In this document: positions 54,062 to 58,053 of the stretch, one piece after another
How positions within the stretch are numbered: position 1 is the first letter of the stretch
Layout of the letters: every line of letters starts with the position of its first letter
Source of the DNA: Ruficoccus amylovorans
GTDB taxonomy: Bacteria; Verrucomicrobiota; Verrucomicrobiia; Opitutales; Cerasicoccaceae
Assembly: GCF_014230085.1 (NCBI RefSeq)
Contig: NZ_JACHVB010000042.1
Coordinates: 1 to 58,053 of the forward strand
Reading direction: 5' to 3'
Length of the DNA stretch: 58,053 nucleotides
Made by a program: the position numbers and the translations under genes
The notes under the pieces: model-generated
Databases searched by the model: none
What the model was told of the DNA's origin: nothing
Seen by the model: the letters and a program-made list of their open reading frames with translations, nothing else

Positions 54062-56962
54062 TTAAAGGAGGTTGCAGCTTGAGGCGGAAAAAAACTGCCG
54101 GTTGTCATCCCACGGGATGCCCCAGATTTCATTCTCCTCTTTTCTGAGTAAAACCATGCCGGTATCATCCCAGTCCTCCAGATTGAAACTGCGCTGAACC
54201 TGCCAGCTCAGGCCGGGGGTATTGTTGTCAGGGTTGACGGCGACAGTTGCGTAATCGACCCCGGCGATGCTCACTCGGCCCTTGTCGCTCGACGCTGTGG
54301 GAGCTGACAACCGAGCCTTTTTGCCGTTCTCGTAGTCGAGGATGTCTGCTTGTCCGTTGTTATCTGCATCTGCCCAGAGCGCGGCATCGTGGTCTGTCGG
54401 CAAGTAGCCATACTTTTGCATGTACCAGTCCTCAAACGCATTAAAGGTGAAAACAGAGACGTCATTATCGGTCGTCACATAGAGAGTGCCGCCGAAATAT
54501 GCTAGTCCGTCTGAGCCATAATACGATTGAGGCTCGGCATCCTCTCTGAGTAAAATAGATGCCAGCGTCCAATCGCCATCGCTGTCATGTCGATAGGCAG
54601 AGACACTCCCCGCATAGCGGTTGGCCAACGTGCTGTATCTGTACGTTGTGAACATCCAGCCATCTTGGGCGATCAAAGGTTGGCCACCACCGTACAGTTG
54701 CTGGCGCAACACAGGAAGGCCCACAGGCGGGATGTCGTAGATATACATGCGCCCATGTGCATTCCAGTACGGATTAGAAACGATAAGTTGTCCGTCTGAA
54801 TAGGCCACATACTTGCCGAAGGCAGAAGTCGGATAGGACGTGTAAGGGTCAGGAGGGAGCAAACCACCATCAAGATTCCATACACCTTCATCTGATAGCT
54901 CGTAAATGTACACAGCTCCGTCATTAATTGCAGTTCCATCCCCGTTTTCCTGCATAGGAGCACCCACTGCCAGCTTGTTCCCGTAGAATGCCAGCGTGGA
55001 GCCGAGGTTGTCAAAACCACCGACAGAGGTGATACTCTGCTGGAGTGTCCAGCCCTCGCCATCCCCATAGGCGTACAGTTCGAGCGCATCACGCCAGGCC
55101 GACATCTCCGTCACGTAGTGGCGATAGATGACCGCCAGCCAGTTATCGTGGATCGCAATTGGGATATTGCCACTTCCCAGGTAGTAGTACCCCTCGCTGG
55201 AGATTAAAGTCTGTACCAGCGCCCAGGAGCCGTCCTCCTGACGCTCGTACACAGCCATAAAGGGCAAGCCCTGTGGGCTGTTTCGATCATTGTGCCCAAC
55301 GCCAAGAAACAGCCGGTCCCCGTCGCAGTAACCACGCCCACCAAACTGACAGCCAGCAGGCAGGTTGTCCTCCGTAAAGCTTGTCACCAGTTCCAATGAA
55401 CTGTCCTCAAGCACCCGATACTCGTAGATGCTAAGCTCACGGATACTGTCCCCCGGAGCGTAGGGGATTACAATCAAGTTTCCAGTCTCGCTGAAGAAGT
55501 GGTTCTCGGAGGTGAAATCCGTTCCTGCCAAGACTGGGATGAGATCAAGCTCTTTCTCAGGCTGACGGATAACGCCTGGAGCGTAGGGAGACTCGATCGC
55601 CAGGGGGACGGTCTCGCTGCTGGAAAGGACTCCATCATTCGCGCTAATCTGTATCTCATGGACGCCACGATCCTTATAATAGGGCGACGAGGCTCGAAGA
55701 TCCCCCTGCCCATCGGCATCGCAAGTAAACGAAAAGTACGCGGGCATCCCCTCCGCACGAAGGACACAGGTGTCCCCATCAGGGTCGCTCACCGTCACAT
55801 ACGTGTAAAAATACTCTCCGACGGTTGCGCTCATGGGAGGGGCTCGAAAGGGGGAAGTGTTAATGATCGGAGCTTCATTAATGTCCGTCTGCTCCAGGCT
55901 GACACTGCCGAGTTCGAAGCCAAGCTCGATGCTCTCTGAAAGCTCATTCACAATCTGCCAGGAGATGGTCGATCCAGCCTCGACGAAAAGCTGAAAACGA
56001 CCTGGCTCGTAAAGTGTATTGGGGTCGAAGCTCAGGTACTCTTCCCCGTTTACAAGCAGAGCCATCGTGGTGGCAGGGGCCTCTGGGGTACTCGGAGCGT
56101 CCAGTGCCTGCGGATGTTCCAGCGACCACCAGAACTCCAGATGCCCGCTTTCGGATACTGTGGCAGTCAGCGTGGTAGAGCTTTCTGGCGAAAGCGTGGG
56201 GATCGCCATGCTGCGTCCATCGGGGAATTGCCACTGGTCGTCGTGATAACTCCAGTCGAATGAATTATCCAGAGACCACTCGAGGGCGTTATCATCGCCC
56301 AGATAATGACTGAGGGCCGCTGGGGTGGCCTCTCCCGCTACGATCTGAAGCCCACTGATAAAGGCATCGTCGTTTCGAACATTTAGGAATATTTGTACGG
56401 TGTCAGCATGGCTGACCTCCACCTTGATACGGGCGTATGATTCGCCCTCGACATATTGCTCCGACCAAACGCCGCTGATCGATTTGGGTTGAGGGGCGCT
56501 ATTGCTTGTAGCGATAGCAACTTCACTTGCCTTCGGGTAGTCCTGCCGACCAACCATGTAAACATAAAAGGTGTAGGTGCCCTCTGGGAGCCCGGCGACA
56601 GCAAGGGTCATTGTTGAGGTACCCGTGCACAGGTAGTCTCCGAGCAGCGGCTGATCTTCCTTGGAAAAGGGTTGTGCGCCGGGATTGACATCCGAGACGG
56701 CCTTCGAGAATGAAAAAGAGACATTAACCGTGTCGGCGGTAACTGCTCCGCTATTGTCTGCGAGGCTTTCGACGGACTCGCCCGCACGCAGTGATGAGTA
56801 TCTATTCCAATAACCACTGAGTGGTGCAGCAGCAGCATAGGCAGGCTGCGGGGTTTGTCTTGACGTGCCAAAATCGATGTTAATGGACCACGGATCGCTA
56901 GCAGCGTAGCTACTAAGGGCATAGGCTAACAATAACAGCAAAAGGGATAATAAGCGTTTCAT
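54062..56962 (-). CDS. Large secreted multi-domain protein with beta-propeller-like repeats
   Basis: About 966 residues from the ATG at 56962, which opens a strong signal peptide (MKRLLSLLLLLLAYALSSYA). Regions in order: an N-terminal beta-sandwich (about 25-220, LAVAGLPEGTYTFYVYMVG), a second sandwich (to about 360), a cadherin/He_PIG-like Ig module (PIINTSPF to VPLAIES), then about 400 residues of FG-GAP/integrin-like blades (GNKLAVGAPMQENGDG; DGQLIVSNPYW). A dockerin-like Asp/Asn segment (ADADNNGQADILDYENG) and a terminal sandwich ending the protein follow. Likely surface or secreted, possibly adhesive or sugar-binding; no catalytic motif is seen. An IS element lies 86 bp upstream of the start. 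Confidence 0.8.
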   Translation of the reverse strand: MKRLLSLLLLLLAYALSSYAASDPWSINIDFGTSRQTPQPAYAAAAPLSGYWNRYSSLRAGESVESLADNSGAVTADTVNVSFSFSKAVSDVNPGAQPFSKEDQPLLGDYLCTGTSTMTLAVAGLPEGTYTFYVYMVGRQDYPKASEVAIATSNSAPQPKSISGVWSEQYVEGESYARIKVEVSHADTVQIFLNVRNDDAFISGLQIVAGEATPAALSHYLGDDNALEWSLDNSFDWSYHDDQWQFPDGRSMAIPTLSPESSTTLTATVSESGHLEFWWSLEHPQALDAPSTPEAPATTMALLVNGEEYLSFDPNTLYEPGRFQLFVEAGSTISWQIVNELSESIELGFELGSVSLEQTDINEAPIINTSPFRAPPMSATVGEYFYTYVTVSDPDGDTCVLRAEGMPAYFSFTCDADGQGDLRASSPYYKDRGVHEIQISANDGVLSSSETVPLAIESPYAPGVIRQPEKELDLIPVLAGTDFTSENHFFSETGNLIVIPYAPGDSIRELSIYEYRVLEDSSLELVTSFTEDNLPAGCQFGGRGYCDGDRLFLGVGHNDRNSPQGLPFMAVYERQEDGSWALVQTLISSEGYYYLGSGNIPIAIHDNWLAVIYRHYVTEMSAWRDALELYAYGDGEGWTLQQSITSVGGFDNLGSTLAFYGNKLAVGAPMQENGDGTAINDGAVYIYELSDEGVWNLDGGLLPPDPYTSYPTSAFGKYVAYSDGQLIVSNPYWNAHGRMYIYDIPPVGLPVLRQQLYGGGQPLIAQDGWMFTTYRYSTLANRYAGSVSAYRHDSDGDWTLASILLREDAEPQSYYGSDGLAYFGGTLYVTTDNDVSVFTFNAFEDWYMQKYGYLPTDHDAALWADADNNGQADILDYENGKKARLSAPTASSDKGRVSIAGVDYATVAVNPDNNTPGLSWQVQRSFNLEDWDDTGMVLLRKEENEIWGIPWDDNRQFFSASSCNLL

Positions 56963-57048
56963 GGAGATGGTGGGCCAACAAATAGGACTGTACTTCCGAG
57001 AAATCAAGGCAGAACCTTGCATGGGCACATGCGCTCCAATTCTCATTA

Positions 57049-58048
57049 GAGCGTTTCAAATAAAACTGTATCCGCAATGGGTAAACCAGCCCCGGACATC
57101 GTTGGTGGATACGTCCGCCAATGCGTTAGCGATGGCGTCGAGTAAATGGGGATAGTTTCGTGCCTGGATCTTTCGCAGGATTGCCTTGAGCTTACTCCAC
57201 ATCATTTCGATGGGATTGAGGTCCGGGGAGTAAGCCGGCAGGAAGCGGACTTGGGCCTTGGCCTGCCGGATCAGATTGAGGGTGTCCTCGTTTTTATGGG
57301 CGCGCAAGTTGTCCATGATGACGATGTCTCCGGGACGCAGGGAGGGGACGAGGATCTGGAGCACATAGGCTTGAAAGACCTCGGTGTTAGCCGCGCCCTC
57401 AACACTCATGCAGGCGGTGGTGCCGTCCAGGCGCCCGAGGAGATCATCGTGGTGGTGTGCCAGTGTCCATGCGGAGCATGGCAGAGCAGACGTTGGCGCC
57501 CGAGGGGCGCGACCCCGTAACCGGGTCAGGTTGGTCTTGGCCGCCGACTCGTCGATGAACACGAGCCGCGCCGGGTCGAGGCCGCCTTGGCTGCGCTTCC
57601 AGCGGCGGCGGGCTTGCGCGATATCGGGGCGGTTTTGCTCGGAGGCATGGAGCGTCTTTTTTTATATGTCAGCCCCAGCTTGTCCAGAGCCCAATGGATC
57701 GCTCCGACCGTATAGCCTAAGTCCAGACGCTCCTTGATTTCGGCCAAGGTCAAGTCCGGATGCTGCCCCACCAATGCCTTCAGTTCCGGCCCATGATCAG
57801 GCAATAAGCGTGCCTTGCGGCCCGAAAACCGATGCCGGGCTTCGATCAGGCCAGTCCGGCGCCGTTGCTGGATCAGCTTCTTCACCATCCCCAACGACAC
57901 CCGGAAACGCTGAGCCACCTCGGCCTGCGTGCACTTGCCTTCATCGTAGCTCTCCACGAGCCGCCGTCTCAAATCCAACGATAGCGTTTTCATCACTACC
58001 CACTACCAGATCCCAGAGAAAATAGCTACAGTTTTATTTGAAACGCTC
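57049..58048. mobile_element. Complete IS630-family insertion sequence (1000 bp)
   Basis: The ends are perfect inverted repeats of 22 bp beginning GAGCGTTTCAAATAAAACTG (left 57049-57070, right 58027-58048 as reverse complement), each flanked outside by TA (57047-57048 and 58049-58050). TA target duplication is the hallmark of IS630/Tc1-mariner-type elements. It contains one transposase in two overlapping frames on the minus strand. Being complete with matched ends suggests recent insertion. Confidence 0.93.
57056..57996 (-). CDS. IS630-family transposase made by -1 frameshifting
   Basis: Frame 1 (57996 to 57526, 156 residues) begins MMKTLSLDLRRRLVESYDEG and supplies the helix-turn-helix DNA-binding half. 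Frame 2 (to 57056) supplies the DDE nuclease: VFIDESAAKTN (first Asp), DIVIMDNLRAHK (second Asp) and AYSPDLNPIEMMWSKLK (Glu). The switch occurs at a run of seven A (minus strand, 57657-57663, AAAAAAAG), a classic -1 slippery site; after slipping, the frame reads KTLHASEQNRPDIAQARRRW, which is the family consensus. The stop lies inside the left terminal repeat. The DDE triad is intact, so an active transposase is plausible. Confidence 0.9.
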
Positions 58049-58053
58049 TAAAT

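Overview
The window looks like chromosome from a Verrucomicrobiota bacterium, most likely class Opitutia. The reasons are two PEP-CTERM proteins, a prepilin-like secreted protein, DUF2264 and heparinase-type polysaccharide enzymes, SSS-family sugar uptake, generally high GC, and the style of the integrases. This placement is inference from gene content; no rRNA or other marker gene is present.

Two tRNA-targeted integrative elements frame the window. On the left, a tyrosine recombinase (166-1575, minus) lies beside an orphan 3' half of a tRNA-Arg(ACG) (1674-1722), so an element runs off the left edge. On the right, an orphan 3' half of tRNA-Phe(GAA) (51413-51465, minus), with the tRNA's own terminator still on its backbone side, lies beside a second tyrosine recombinase (51643-52935). 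That element runs off the right edge and carries an orphan ligase-associated exonuclease, a large secreted protein and an intact 1000-bp IS630-type insertion sequence. The roughly 50 kb between them is apparent backbone.

Backbone, left to right: (1) a sugar locus (2205-8236) with a sugar-phosphate isomerase/epimerase, a prepilin-like protein, a sialate O-acetylesterase-like enzyme and a ManA-like isomerase, divergent from an SSS symporter; (2) a polysaccharide locus (8621-18877) with two PEP-CTERM proteins, a secreted protein, a 2-hydroxyacid dehydrogenase, DUF2264, a heparinase II/III-like lyase, a XylR/AraC-type regulator and an alginate-lyase-like enzyme, pointing to uronate-rich polymers; (3) ion transport (19593-25167) with a Ca/Na antiporter and kdpBAC; (4) a scarred zone (25164-30111) with a truncated trkA/ktrA-like gene, a dead dmeRF-like metal-resistance operon, a histidine kinase, two VOC proteins, an SRPBCC protein, a frameshifted ferritin-like gene and a RIC/YtfE remnant.

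(5) The largest coherent system is nitrate assimilation with molybdenum cofactor synthesis (30172-50545). It comprises a LysR regulator, a cytoplasmic NasS-like nitrate sensor, an NrtABCD-type ABC transporter whose permease carries an unusual long coiled-coil insert, a fused iron-sulphur/membrane-anchor protein, nitrate reductase NasA, nitrite reductase NirA, a CysJ-like diflavin reductase, an outer-membrane porin, a MOSC protein and moeA-moaC-mobA-moaD-moaE-moaA. A strong sigma-54 promoter match lies just upstream of nrtA. Together these genes would import nitrate, reduce it to ammonium and build the cofactor for the first reduction. The least conventional parts are the coiled-coil permease and the electron-supply proteins. 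After moaA come a decayed VOC gene copy and a nonsense-interrupted gene, then the tRNA-Phe attachment site.
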